Below, piece after piece: positions 33,888-48,918 of a stretch of DNA of 64,000 nucleotides (positions are counted from its first letter, which is position 1; each line of letters opens with the position of its first letter). The stretch is taken from positions 41,016,700 to 41,080,699 of the forward strand of contig NC_135213.1 of assembly GCF_052324685.1 (NCBI RefSeq), written 5' to 3'. The notes under the pieces were generated by a model. The model was not told where the DNA came from. It worked only from the letters and a program-made list of their open reading frames with translations, and ran no database searches. Made by a program: the position numbers and the translations under genes. The DNA is from Brachyhypopomus gauderio (Eukaryota > Chordata > Actinopteri > Gymnotiformes > Hypopomidae).

Positions 33888-34077
33888 TCAAATGTGACAG
33901 CAGGTCACTAACAGGGTAAGAGCAGCGGAGAAGAAGTGAGTGACTCGGTACAGGTGAAGAGAAGAAAAGGCCATCATAGCAACACACAGAGGAAGCAGCA
34001 GGCGGGACGTCACTCCTAGCATCAGTTTACTGAAACAGATATAAACACAAGCTTATCAACACAAGTACCCATGTGTG

Positions 34078-34138
<61 letters not shown>

Positions 34139-37100
34139 GCACCTGTGGCTCAGAGTGGCAGTACTGCAGTTAGTGAGGAGCACAGAGGCGATGAGCAGAG
34201 GAAGTGAATATGGCCACCAGGGGTCAGGATCGAGACGAACAGAATATCTGCAAGATAAAAGTCAACACAACTGAGACACTAGCACTACCACCATCGTCAT
34301 GACGAGACACTAGCACTACCATCATCATCATGACGAGACACTAGACCTACCATCATCGTCATGACGAGACACTAACACTACCATCATCGTCATGACGAGA
34401 CACTAGACCTACCATCATCTTCATGACGAGACACTAACACTACCACCATCGTCATGACGAGACACTAACACTACCATCATCGTCATGACGAGACACTAAC
34501 ACTACCACCATCGTCATGACGAGACACTAACACTACCACCATCGTCATGACGAGACACTAGACCTACCATCATCGTCATGACGAGACACTAGCACTACCA
34601 TCATCGTCATGACGAGACACTAGCACTACCACCATCGTCATGACGAGACACTAGCACTACCACCATCGTCATGACGAGACACTAACACTACCACCATGGT
34701 CATGACGAGACACTAGACCTACCACCATCGTCATGACGAGACACTAACACTACCACCATCGTCATGACGAGACACTAGCACTACCATCATCGTCATGACG
34801 AGACACTAACACTACCACCATCGTCATGACGAGACACTACCACCATCGTCATGACGAGACACTAACACTACCACCATCGTCATGACGAGACACTAGACCT
34901 ACCATCATCGTCATGACGAGACACTAACACTACCACCATCGTCATGACGAGACACTAACACTACCACCATCGTCATGATGAGACACTAACACTACCACCA
35001 TCGTCATGACGAGACACTAACACTACCATCATCGTCATGACGAGACACTAGACCTACCACCATCGCCATGACGAGACACTAACACTACCATCATCGTCAT
35101 GACGAGACACTAACACTACCATCATCGTCATGACGAGACACTAACACTACCACCATCGTCATGACGAGACACTAACACTACCATCATCGTCATGACGAGA
35201 CACTAACACTACCACCATCGTCATGACGAGACACTAACACTACCACCATCGTCATGACGAGACACTAGACCTACCAGTGTCTGAGTTCAGCTGTGTCACC
35301 GCTGCCTCTTGTGAGCGCAGGAGAACACAACTGCAATTTGGATTTTGTCCAGCCTCAAATCTAAATCTAAATACCTGAGGTTACGGCTCCAGTAGACGAG
35401 GGAGGGTGAGCTAAGCATCATGGGTAAGGTGAACAGTGTGGACACGCTCAGGTGTAGGTGCAGGTCATCTCTGACATCCTGCAGTTCTGACTCTGATAAG
35501 AGGGGGGCGCTATTGCATTCTTTCCCCTGTCCTCCTGAGCTGCTGCAGCCACAATCAGAGTTCTGCACCACTGTCTGGGGGGCCTGAGCAGAAGAGAATG
35601 TGCACCGTTCACAATTAGCTATTAATAATACTGAAAAAGCTCAACTGATAAAGTTTTTTATTTGTTTTAAAATGTATAAACTATTCCCTTAAAAACAAAG
35701 TATTTAACATTTAGAGATTTTACAGAGAGAATAATACAACATTTACGATGTACGCCACGTTCACAATGTTCACAAGGCCAAGTGAAAGCGCAGGAAACGT
35801 ACCAGATTCATCATGTAACTGAGTGACCGCTCGGTCATCTTTAATCTGAGCACCTGGACAACAAAACACAACCATGCTGCATAACACACCTAAAGCCTTG
35901 CTGAACGCATAAATATCTCAACAAAGACTAAAAAAATAGAATCTAAAGAAGTCCACTGTGACATCACAGAGACCTACAGTGTGACATCACAGAGACATCA
36001 CAGAGACCTACAGTGTGACATCACAGAGACTTACGGTGTGACATCACAGAGACCTACGGTGTGACATCACAGAGACCTACGGTGTGACATCAAAAACTGC
36101 ACATTTGACTAGATGGACTGAATGAGTGTTCTGTGGTTGAGGAAAAAGTATAACTCATCAAGTGGTTGTAAGCACTTGGGTGAAGTCAACCTGAACTCAG
36201 TCAAATGGCATCCACACGTACCCGGTACAGATGGATGAGGAAGCTGGCTGTTATGGACAGGGCTCCACAGGTAGCTCCACCTACCACAGTGAGGATGAGG
36301 ATGAGGAGGGTCTGAGCCGCAGGGTGAAGGGTCCCAGAGTGCCGAGACACTGTAGGCCTGGGGCAGACAACAGCACCACAGACATGTTAGAGATGTTCGC
36401 TCCTCCAACGTGTACATGTCAGTCCAGCCATAAACCTCTAGTTACCTGTGCAGAGGGGCCAGGAGGAAAGACAGAGCATGCACAAACGCACTGAGCACTG
36501 CGCTCCCCCAGAATGCAACTGCTGCCCCAAGGACACAGAGCAACAGGGAAATCAGGTGTGGCCAGTACTGCCCGGATCCCACTGCATCATGGGACACATC
36601 CTCTGTGGAGGTTAGAGGCAGCATGTCTACAGTAGGGAGTCCCACTGCAGTCCAGCCCTCTTGAAACCAGCCCTGTCTGCCAGAGAGGATGAGAGTGGTA
36701 AGAACGCAGGTGAACAATTCAGTTTCAGGTCCAAAACTCTAAATATTAGCCACTATTAGCCACAGGCTCCTCACTACAAACTGAAACAAAGCGAGTTGTA
36801 GTGTTGGACCTGCCTGAGCAGCATGTGCAGTAAGAAGACAGGCAGCTCCACCGTGTGGGGTTGAAGTCCTGAAGCGACGGCCTCCTTCAGAGTGAGGACG
36901 CGGCCCGTCCGCACCACACAGCACAGCTGTCTCCGCACTGCCAGCATCATCACCGCCGCAACGTACACGAGGAGCACTGGACCACAGCTCCGCAAGACCT
37001 GAGACACGGGACACAGGACATGGGGACACAGGACAAGGGACACAGGACAGGGGCGCATCGTATCTTGGTTTGTCCAGTTTCCACTACAGATTGGACTGTT

Positions 37101-40100
37101 TTCAATGTTTGAGTGATCAATTCAGTAAATGTTATTAAACAGAATGGAATGATTATGTCGATTGGTTAGAGGTTCCCTGCTGTGCAGATGAGATACAACA
37201 GAATGTGTCCAGATATTCATATTACCTGTCCAAGCACTTTGGAAAAGGAGCTTCGCACAGACACCTGTGTTGGGATGAGACACTCGTTTAGCTCATTTAG
37301 GTCATTCAGACACCAATTCTGGCTAAATATAAAAGTGGTCTAACAACTCCAGAAAGAAAAGGAACCCCTTCCAGAAGTTCTGCACTGAGAGCGGTATTAT
37401 TTTTATATATACTCCACAAATATATTTTACATATAAATATACTTTACATATATTCTATCAGTTGAAAATAAAAAAATATATTATAAACTTCATATTAAAA
37501 CAAAAGCATTGTGTGAACTGTAACCAGCAGTTCATTTTACAGCGAGTGTTTAAAGTGTTTGGTGTGATGATGTTTGGCGTGGCTGGTGTCAGCTGACAGC
37601 TCACAGCACACACACACATTCACAACTAGATCTGATCTGGCACCACACGCAGAATCACCTCATTATACTGGAGGAGCAGCGTGTGCCTCCCTGTGCTGCT
37701 AAAGGCTCAGTGATCTCGCCATCGCCACCTGCTGGCAGGGCCGTACAAGCGCAGCGGGGAAGAGAGCCACCTCAGCCAAACACAAACTTCTACGCTCCAC
37801 TACAGACACCACAGCGATTACATCAGACTAGCTTCATTACACTAAACGCACACTACACTAACGACTACACACTACACAGCTCTGGTCACAATACACTACA
37901 TTACATTTAAATACATAAAAAACTACATTATGTACACTGTACATTACACTACAGAACTACATTAGATAACACTAGACTACACATTAGATAACACATTACA
38001 TTTATATACCAATCTAGCTGCAAGTTGCATTGTGGGAAATTACCTTGTACTGACAATTTGGAGAAGTGTGGAGTTGCAACACGGCACTTGAGGTGTTGTC
38101 ATGACGACTAGTATGTAACATGCCAGAGATCTCGGTGGTGGAGGGAACGCTGAAACGAGCCCCATGTTCATTATGAGCTCATTAGAATTAAGAGGCTGAA
38201 ATCAACAACACGGTGAAGCCTGCAATGAGACCTCAGAGCATCTTGTGTGCAGTTACCCTGCAGTGACGAAGGAGTCTTCTCTAAACCACGGCACCTTCAT
38301 TCTGTAGATGTTGGGCAATCTGTCTAGAGGGCAAAACATGAGGGACACTCAGACAGGCCCCGATTTGCAAAAAAAAATGTTAAAATGTAAATCACTGTGC
38401 TTGGAATGTAGACTTACCTTTAGTGGCCTTGCAGTGACTTGTTATTATGATTTTGAAAGCCTGATAAACCTGTGGGTTGAAAGGGGTTACAAATTAAAAG
38501 TCTGCATACAGCTACAAACAGCAACTGTGGGGGCAACTGCTAAGTCTCATGAGAACACATGGCCTCAACGCTAGAAAACGCTGCACATGACTGACTGGAG
38601 CATTAGAATGACCTGCAGTGGGACTTTTATTTTGAAAGAGAAGAGGAGAGGAGAGCTTTACCTGATGAAAGTGCTTCAACTGTACTGTGTGGAGTAGCCC
38701 AGATGAGTTAATAGTGATATCACTCGTAGTCAAACCTGCCAAAATAACATTAGTATTAGAATATTACACCTAAAATGTAAATCTAAAATTACATCTCAAA
38801 TGTAAATCAAATTCTTCAATTTGAGTGATTTAATTTCTATTTTAAAGTATAATAATTTAAGAACTACAGGACCAAATTGATCTTTTACATTGTTTTTATA
38901 GATTTTGTCTATGTAATCGCTGCCTAAAAAATGCATGTTGTGAGTTAACCCTGTGCTGAAGTTGGTTAATTCAAGAGTATCTCAGCACTAAAACTGCCCC
39001 CTACCAGGACAAAACGTGTAGGTCCTGAACATAAATATAATCCAAACACTAATAAAGGAAGATTAATGTTTGGGGAGGTTTTGGTACGTTTGTCACATGT
39101 TGTAGGTCAAATGTGCGTTACCAAAGGTCAGTGCACTGGGCACAGAGAGGGGCGTGGCCAAGCGTTCCTCTTTCTGCCACTCACACTCCACAATGAACTG
39201 GAAAAAAACCAGAGAAAAGCAGACGAGTCCCGATGTGAAAACGTGCATTTCTAGTATAGTTATGGTATCAAATGATATACTATATCTCCAGTACTATATA
39301 AAAACTGTAGTAGTATATAGTACTACTGTAGGAGACTACATAGTTTTCAAAACTTGTTATAACCCCCACCCCGTGAAGGAAGACCAGGTCCTGCCTGTCT
39401 GACAGGAAACACATGGGGGAATGACATGTCTACCTGTCTCGCACTGGGATTGGAGGCATCGATAACCAGATGAGACATGGCAGACATCTCACCCAGCCTC
39501 ACTGATATGACCTAGTGAGAGAAAAGAAGAGAAAAATGTCAGTACATGACAGGGAAGTACAGAACCCAACAGAACCCGACAGAACCACCTCCCCAAACTA
39601 CTGCGCAGCTGGAACAAATCGACACGCAATGAGGATTTATACATCAAGACAAGATGCTCGTTTGACACTTAATTACTTCTGCAGATATGCATTAACTTCC
39701 TTGGGGATAAGGCTGCTGTAGCCAGGAGCTACTGACATGTGACCCACACTCATCTAGAACAACAGACAACCCTCACCTAGAACAGACAACCCTCACGCTA
39801 CCCCAGACCCTCGGGACTTTACTGCGACTGCTATGTACAGTAACACACTGCATGCTACACACCACCAACTGAAATACACCACATTCATCTTTGTGTTGTT
39901 GACAGTGTCTACTCAAGATATACAGACATTAGATAGATTACCTGTACAACCATGTACAATACAAAATTCACTTTGACATATGTATGATATTCTGAATTAC
40001 TTTTACTCACTGTTTTAGACAGATGTGGGACAAAATACTGCACAGCAAGAATGCTTTCAAAAATAAAAGTGATGATATTTCAATACTGAGTGTGACTACT

Positions 40101-43100
40101 CTACTCCACTAGTGAACTACGCTACTCCGCTAGTGAACTACGCTACTCCGCTAGTGAACTACGCTACTCCGCTAGTGAACTACGCTACTCCCCTTAATTT
40201 CTAGTGAACTACTTCTTCTCCACTACACTTCTTTACTACACTTAGCCATTACACCTGCACCATGTGAGTGTAACTGCCCTATTTAAACATTTAAAGTGTT
40301 ATTAAAGTGTTAAACTCAGAAGTCCTTCTCTGCTTCTTTGACTGTTTGGTGGTGGCAGCCGAACGCCAGCAGACGGTGAGCATTAAGGAGGAGGTGGAGG
40401 ACGGCCAACACCAGCAGAAGGAGGAGCAGGTGGAGCCCAGACGCTCTAGTGTACATCTGGCTTTCCCCAATAACCCCACCACGCTGATAAAGTGTCATCA
40501 CAGCTGCCTACAGCGAGAATGAGCGCATGTCACCTACGTCATTCGGAGGAAACGTATCAGTCAAAGTCCTGACATTCCAAACATTCATTCCCCTCGTGAA
40601 CGTCACCACTCTACCTGTTGTACCAGTTGTCTACAGCAGGTCCAGAACAGGAGGAAATGTTCCCAGACCTGCTGCACTATGCTTGTGTCCAGGTTGCTTT
40701 CTTGCATTTATGGCTTTTATTACTGCTAAAGGATTAAGCGTGTTCTTTTAAAGAAGCACTTCTATGCATACAAATAATAAAGACAAAACACTAAAAGACG
40801 CCACTTTTTGATTGTACTGTTGAGACTGCATGCTACATCTTTTTCTGCACCTGAAATATAAAAAAATAACATTTATATAACATTCACCTTGTAAGCTGGA
40901 AGAAGTTCTGTTCTCCATGACAGATCCGTTGCTTGTAGACTGAGATATTTAAAAAAGATGATGTTACAAAACAGAACAAGCTTTGTTTCTTCTTATAGTT
41001 AACTTTTAACATACACTGAAAACAAAACTAGTTGAGCTAATATCACTAAGTATTTAGTGATGCACTCTTATTGTTCCAGTAATTTGTGGAAGAAGGTCAA
41101 ATTAAACTTTGAGTGGTTAGAATTTAAGTGTGATTCCTGTTAATTCGGCATGTGAATGTAATTCAGGCCCAACACTCACCACATGGATTTGCCCATCATG
41201 GTACAGCCAAACATCCAGCTAGATGTGTCCTGCAGAACACAGCAGACATGCAAGAGGTGAAGACGTCAAGCAGAAATGACAAATGACAACACTTGAGATG
41301 AATAAGCAGTAGCACACGAGCACCAGCACTCCAACGGTGACCCACAGTCCTATACATTCAAACTATCAACACAAGAACAGGGGGGACTGACCATGTTTGT
41401 GGAGTGTGATTAGAAATGAGACTGTGTAGCTTTTGTGTAGCTAATGTTATTTCTTCCTTTGCAATTTAGCTTAAGCATCTAAATGTTTAAACAGGTGCTG
41501 GTTATCGCCACAACCTCACCATGTCAGTGCTGCGGCAGTGAAAGTGAGAATAGGCCTTCCTCCGGCTGGACAGCACAAACAGGAAGTACTTCTCTTTAGC
41601 TTCCTGAAAGGTAACGATTGGGGACATGACTGGGACGCACTGTAGCCATGGCAGAGTCTGCCTGGTGTATTTGTGCGTCACTCGTACACTCCGGTGAGAA
41701 CAGCTTACTTTGGTGGCACTATAGAACAGGCGCAAGGTGTTCACCTCACTCCACGTCTCGGGACGACCTGACGAAAGAGAAGGTTGGACAGATACAGCGA
41801 TCTACATCAAAGGAAACATACACAGTCTCATACAACAACCACCACTAAGACAGAGAAGGACAGAGAGATAACAGCTCAAACAAGGACCTGGATACATGCG
41901 TTATTCTTCTCAGAAGGACAATGTGCACATGGACATGTGTTTGGTGTTTAGAGTACTCATGAGTGTTCAGAACTCTGCGTGTGTGAACAACGCAAGGTCA
42001 CACACACCGGAGAAGCTGAGGGTGCGGTGGAGCTGGTGAGCAGGGAGACGACCCGTGTGCTGGAAGAAGTGATGACTCAACACAGATCTCCTCTTCTCAG
42101 CATCCTCTGTGAACTGGGGATGATAAAAGTCAGTACAAACCACACAGACGCACACGTATATTCACCCAGACAGCCGCACCTGCAGACACAGACGAACAGA
42201 CGAACACTCAAGACTATGTTTAAGGGGGTCATGGAAAATGTCCTATATTAGAGCTGATAATCTGATTTTATTTCCATCCAAACTGGCTACATCAGAATGT
42301 TTTTGTGTCTGCCTATCAAATATTCATGGAGCAAACCTCCTACCTATTTTTTGTCGTGTGAATTTTAGTCCTACTTCATAGTGGATTGGAATACATTTTC
42401 TACACTGGAAAAATGTGTTGAACCACTAAACTTGGTCGTATGTTGCCATATAGCGTGTATCAGTGTCCCGAGACATTAAAGATCATTAAAGAGTCACTCA
42501 ACAATTTACTTAATCAGGATTTACCTGATTCTACATATGAGCTGGGTCAGCACAATTAGTAGAATCTAAATAAATAAATAAAGTAAATAAAGTCAAAAAA
42601 TTATAATCAGAAAAGTGAGAGTCTACGGAATAAAGGGGTGTTTATATCTGCAGCAACAGGCAGAAATCATGACCCAATATTCACAAGATCTCCAGTGTGG
42701 TTTATGCAATAATTAGTTGCATCAATTCTGGTCCCTTACTTAAAGAAATTTGTTATTACTATATAATACTTTAAATTATTTGTTTGTACTGAAACTGCTA
42801 CCTATTTACAGTTACTAATAAATCAGTTATCTGAATTAACTGAAAATTACATGTTTCAGGTTTAATTCATGTTTCAGGTTGATACTCTTGAAAAGTGCTT
42901 CTTTAGAGATAATTAATTTCTGTCTGGATACAGAGGGATACATTGATAATTCTATTATGTGTAATAATTATCATGTGTAATAAAATTATTAATGTCCCAA
43001 TGAAAAATGAAGTCAATGCGAACATGGCTAGAAACGTACAGACAGACACACAATGAAAACACATACAAGAGACTCACAACAGAAAAGTACAGGCAGCAAG

Positions 43101-46100
43101 ACAGCGTTCACCTGTCTAGTTTCAGGTTCTATGAGCTCAAAGAAAGCTCGCACCGTGGCCAGCACCAACTCCTTACACCTTTAACAAAAATAGTAACACA
43201 ACACAATGCATACAATTACAGTGAGCACTTCAAACAATGTACAATACAGATTTCCCTTATTACCTCAAAATAGAATTAACCTTATTACACATAATTTAGG
43301 TCCCATTTGTGGCACAAACACACAGAAACTCACTAGTGTACGTGAGCTGTGTGTGAGTGAGTGTAAGATCAAGTAACTGGAGGACAGCTGCAGACACCTG
43401 AAGATTCTCCAATGACATGAGAGCACAAAATGAGAACAGCTACATCTTCACAGGATGACAGGACCTCACGGGAAGACAGGACCTCACCAGCCAGAGGAAA
43501 CAAGATCAAAGCCGTAAACACCTACGGCCTGCCAGACAGCAGACACCTGCAGCCACAATAACCTGGCCATGAAAAGAGCTGCAATCTGCCAATGTCAATA
43601 CCAGAAAACTCCTCAATATGCACCGAGTACTCCAGCCAAGATCCAATACTCAATGGATGCCTGCCAGGGAGGAGTGAAAATGGGCTTTAAAAGTGTAAAA
43701 TCCACTGTCCATAGTGAGATACACCACACCCATGAATACAAGCGATGGACCCCACCGCTGAGCCGATGGAGGAGTGTTTAAAATGGGGGACACGGAGACC
43801 GTGGAAGCAGTGGCTGTGTCATGGAAGGACGGTCCCTCACTGGAGGACAGTCCTTCACTGGAGGACGGTCCCTCACTGGAGGACGGTCCTTCACGTCCAC
43901 TCAGTCTGTATTATCTATCTTCTTGCATGGCTCTACCCAAGACGATTGGATACAGGCACCTGCAGGCACCTGGGGGATGGTCTGGCTGCCGGTGGATGTG
44001 CTGATACCGGGGTTCACCTGGGGAGTAACACTGCAGTCGGAGCCTACAATACCAGCATCACTGCTCCGACACGGAATGAAAGCCTGGCATTCATCAACAG
44101 ACATTTACAGTGACAATATCAAAACCCAGAACTTTCAATTCTAACTTTTACCTAGTCTGATTGTGTGAATTATGTGTGACTTGTGTATTTGTGTGTTAAC
44201 GGGCCGCCCAATGGAGGATGGGTTCCCTTTTGAGTCTTGGTTCTCCCGAGGTTTCATCATAGGGAGTTTTTCCTCGCCACTGTCGCCTTTGGCTTGCTCA
44301 TTAGGGTTCTGGACCCATAGTATTGTTAACCTTGTAAACCCTGTAAAGCTGCTTTGCGACAACTTGAGTTGTTAAAAGCGCTATACAAATAAACTTTGAC
44401 TTGACTTGACTAGAGGACGGTCCCTCACTGGAGGACGGTCCCTCACTAGAGGATGGTCCCTCACTGGAGGACGGTCCCTCACTGGAGGACGGTCCCTCAC
44501 TGGAGGACGGTCCCTCACTGGAGGAACCACCAACCGAGCTGAGGTGGCTGGCAAAGGTAAATGAAAAAGGCAGAAATGTATCACGAGCAGACTGTGCAAA
44601 GGAGCCAGAGACAACCAAGAACCTAGTTGGATACAGGACACAGGAAGGACAAAAATACGGATATGAGCTGGAAGACCCCGAGTCCAAATGAGAGTGGCTG
44701 AAAACAACAGCGATACAGTGGATGCTCCTGATTGGATGGACAGACAAGAAAACTGTGATGAACCAACCGTATAAGATCAAGAAAACAACACGTGTAGTAG
44801 ATGTGGCAGTCCCACATGGTGGATCTTCCAAAGGAGGGTGTACGAGTGTGAGAAATATCAGGACTAGTTCATTAACATAAAACTACAGCTGGATGAAGGT
44901 TCATTAACATAAAACTACAGCTGGATGAAGGTTCATTAACATAAAACTACAGCTGGATGAAGGTACACTACTTGCAGGTAACTTTAAGAACTGTAGTCGA
45001 AAATCAGCTTGTTTGCTTCACATATTAGCCCTAATATTATAAGTTAGAGATGTACTGAATATTCGGCAACCCTAAATGAATCAGACTGAATCTATTATCT
45101 ACACTACTGACAAGTGAAGTGCACTAAAATATTGAAGTTTTTATTCATATTTGGTAACTTAAGGATTTTTTTATTATTAGCATGCAAATAAAGCAGAATC
45201 CAATAAAATCGCCAACACCATCGGCTGACCTCTGACCCCTAAACATAAGCATCGGTTATAGAAAAACCCCTATCGTCCGATCTCTAATCAGAACATAAAA
45301 GAAGAAAGACGGCGAATTTGGAAAGTTGGTACCAAGATTAGCCCACTGGTAAAAAGGCACCTCACTCTGGATAAACGTTCCTGGGCTCCTACAGATACAA
45401 TTACAGTCCAGAAGTAGTCAGGGGACAAAAAGAAGATGTGGTTGGTATAGTGTAGTAACAACCACCAGGGATGAAGATGTGGTTGGTATAGTGTAGTAAC
45501 AACCACCAGGGATGAAGATGTGGTTGGTATAGTGTAGTAACAACTACCAGGGATGAAGATGTGGTTGGTATAGTGTAGTAACAACTACCAGGGATGAAGA
45601 TGTGGTTGGTATAGTGTAGTAACAACCACCAGGGATGAAGATGTGGTTGGTATAGTGTAGTAACAACCACCAGGGATGAAGATGTGGTTGGTATAGTGTA
45701 GTAACAAGCCTGGCCTCTGCTACTGTTTGGCCATATGCTCGTTGCTCTGCCCATAAGACTCCAACACAAACTTCTCCCCATCTTCTGGAACACTGAAAAC
45801 ATTTCAAGTTGCTCTGGATAAGAGCGTCTGCCAAATGCAGTGTGTGTGTTTATATATAAAACACGCACAAAAACACCTACAAGTGCACACACACACACAC
45901 ACCTTACCATTTATAGATGTTATAAATATTAAATGAAGTTCTCAAGTAGGGACCTTAAACTAGAGTATTACCTACTTTAAAAACTGCTGTAATTTCTGTC
46001 ACAAGGCTGATCTGGGACACTAACGTGAGTGAACTACATACCACACAATGGACAGATGATCCGTAGACACCCACGTTCTGGGAACAGCTGTGACCTACAA

Positions 46101-48446
46101 AAGCACAACAGTCAAACAGTTCTTGTTTTACATTATGACGTACTGCAACAAATGTGGCTTCTGGCGTAAACTGCTCAATTGTTGAAAAGGTTACAGGATT
46201 CATTTAGAAACCAACCAATTAACAGTAAACTGATTAATAACTAACTAATTAACTAACTAATTTTACTAATTACACTGATTAAGCAGACAAGTGATCCGTG
46301 GTCACTTACGTCTAAGGGACAGCAGTGACCTACAAAAGCACCACAGTGAGTGTAATGGGTAGGTAGAAGAAACCCAGCCCTGTCCACACAGAACATCTCT
46401 GTTCCACTTGAAACATCAAAATGGGTTCTGGCTATAAGTGTTCAAATTAGTTCAGGAGACAAATATACCTAATCTAACAAATGAACAACTAATTAGTAAA
46501 GTTAATATCCACTATTCATGTAACACTGGTGGCAATTACTGTTGTAATTATTAAGAATTGCATAATACTGTCCATTTAAGTGAAGGATGATAACCACACT
46601 ATAACCACCCAAACCTCATCATAATCATAACCACATCTGTCATACCATAGCTATATCTACAACTACAACATAATCATACCTAAAACCATATACTCACCTT
46701 ATTAACCATAACATACCAATAACCATAACATAACCATAACTATGGCAAAGGTTTCACCTATACAAAACATTCTGCTACAAAGGATCTTGTTACTACTCAT
46801 ATTCTCTTAGTGAGGGCAGGGTTTAACGTTGGAGGGAGAACTCGGCTCTTAAAAAGAAATCCTAAATTAGTGGCTCCCAGTTATGTCATGGTCATTGCCA
46901 TTTCTCTTACCACGACAGCCATCTTGTTGGGGTCATCAGCGGGGCAGGACAAGGCCGTCAGGCCCGATCGCACCTGGTAGTCGCGGTAACCACCTCCCAC
47001 TGACAGGACGGTGACGTTGCGCAGGTCTTCAGCCTCTGACCTCCAGCGTCGCCTCACAGAGGAGTAGAACTCTGCCACAGAGAGCCAAGGACACAGACAG
47101 ATGACAGTGAATTATACAGCTACCAAAATACGTCCTGGAGTCACTTAGCTGTACAGTATGAACCAAACGATGCTAACTGGGATAATGATCACTGTAAGCT
47201 ACATAGGTCAGATTGTCTAGTCTGCGTATCTAGTCTGAGAATGACCACAGTTAATCAATTTGGATAAAAACTGTGTAGAAGAAAAACTCATTTTTATAGA
47301 TTTTGAAATAGCTAGTTGATCTAGTTGACTTTTATGTCTGAAAATAACCAGAGAATATTATATCAGTTAGAAACTTCTGCATTCCTTATAGAATATTATA
47401 TTATGGTCACACAAAATGCTAATTTCCTACTACTGGAGGTAGTGGAACTCCAGAGAATGGAAATAGGTTTAACTAAATTGTTAATATTTTGTATTTAATG
47501 AAAACAATCAATATGTTTATATAATTCAGTTAGGTATAAAGACACGATATTAATAGTGAAGTGCTATGATCAGACGAAAGTGCAAATTAATTTTAACATG
47601 GAGCATTCATGACACTAACTGTACCCTCAGGCAAACTGTAAACACGGCGCTGGCCAGAAGGAGGCGCCCTACCCAGTATGTAAGGGTCCAAGGAGAGCAC
47701 AGGAGCCAGGTGAGGGGAGGCTTGTGTGAGGATCAGGCTGACCAGGCCAGGGTTGAAGCTGGGCAGGGTGAAGAGGGCCCGGGCCACCACACCGCCCATG
47801 GAGTGGCCCACCAGCACCACGCTGCCAGGGGGGTCTGGGCACTCCTGCCACACCACCAGCAGAAAAGTTACGCTCAAGCGCTTTGGGGAAACCTGTGTGT
47901 TGACTGCTGGCGCAGAGACTCAGCTTGCTTGTTTTTAAGTTACCATATTCTCAAAATCTTGAACGCGCACTGCAGAAAACTGCACGTGGTTGCAGGCACG
48001 TAACCAGACATATAAGCAACCAGTGTGCAAGTAGACATGTTTCTCCAAGACTACAATACAAGACTACAACTACACTGCTACAATATGATGTCTAAAGCCT
48101 CAATATACAAGCCATAACTTTTCTACAAATGTAAAAATTGTGTCTACAAAAGAAACACTTAAACAAAAAGAGTTACTAATGTCTATGCTTTTATTCTCTG
48201 TGGCTTGATGTATGTATTGTATTGTATACAATTAACCTCTGACCTTGTAAAGACGCAGAATGACCTTGATGCTTTCATGAAGGAAGAGTGTCTGTCGGAG
48301 CAGGCTTCCACCGTACAGAGCCACCAGCTCCTCGTTGAAGTCGACAGTGAAGACATTCAGATGTATCCCACCATCCATGTTCTCAGCCTTTCTTAATGCC
48401 ACAGAACCCAAAGAACGACCTGAAAGGTCAGAACAATCTAAGCAAG

Positions 48447-48478
<32 letters not shown>

Positions 48479-48886
48479 CGTTTTATTTTATTCTGATGAA
48501 GTAAACCACACTTTGTGTAATCGAGCATACTATATAGTCAGAAGTACATGATCGATCATGTCAACGGATAGAAAACAAATAATGTAACAGCTAATGAGTC
48601 ATGTCAACCTTTTAATACCAAAGGTGAAGTGAAAACGAGTCTCACATGGGTCTCGATCTAAGTGGATGAATGTTTAGCCCTGTACTGAGTGTTTAACCCA
48701 GATTGTGTAGTAAGTCTTACCTTGTTTATAGCTGCCTGCGTTGCCAGGTAAGAATAGAACGGGGGCGCCAGTGAGTTTAAGCCCCCGTGTCTCCTGAGCA
48801 TACGTGCCTTCACCATAGAGGTAGAGCCCATACGCTGGGTACTGACGCACCACGTGACGGGGGAGTTGCACACGCTGCCCACAACA

Positions 48887-48918
<32 letters not shown>

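Noticed and set aside
34280..35275. Regular repeat array considered as CRISPR
   Set aside because: Units are contiguous 31-mers without unique spacers, in an intron of a vertebrate gene; it is a minisatellite.
45288..45910. Minus-strand 96-169 codon frames (LHYTNHIF repeats)
   Set aside because: Translations of the 40-bp minisatellite in pgap1 intron 6.
47566..48003. Plus-strand 145-codon frame
   Set aside because: Shadow of the pgap1 lipase exon on the other strand.
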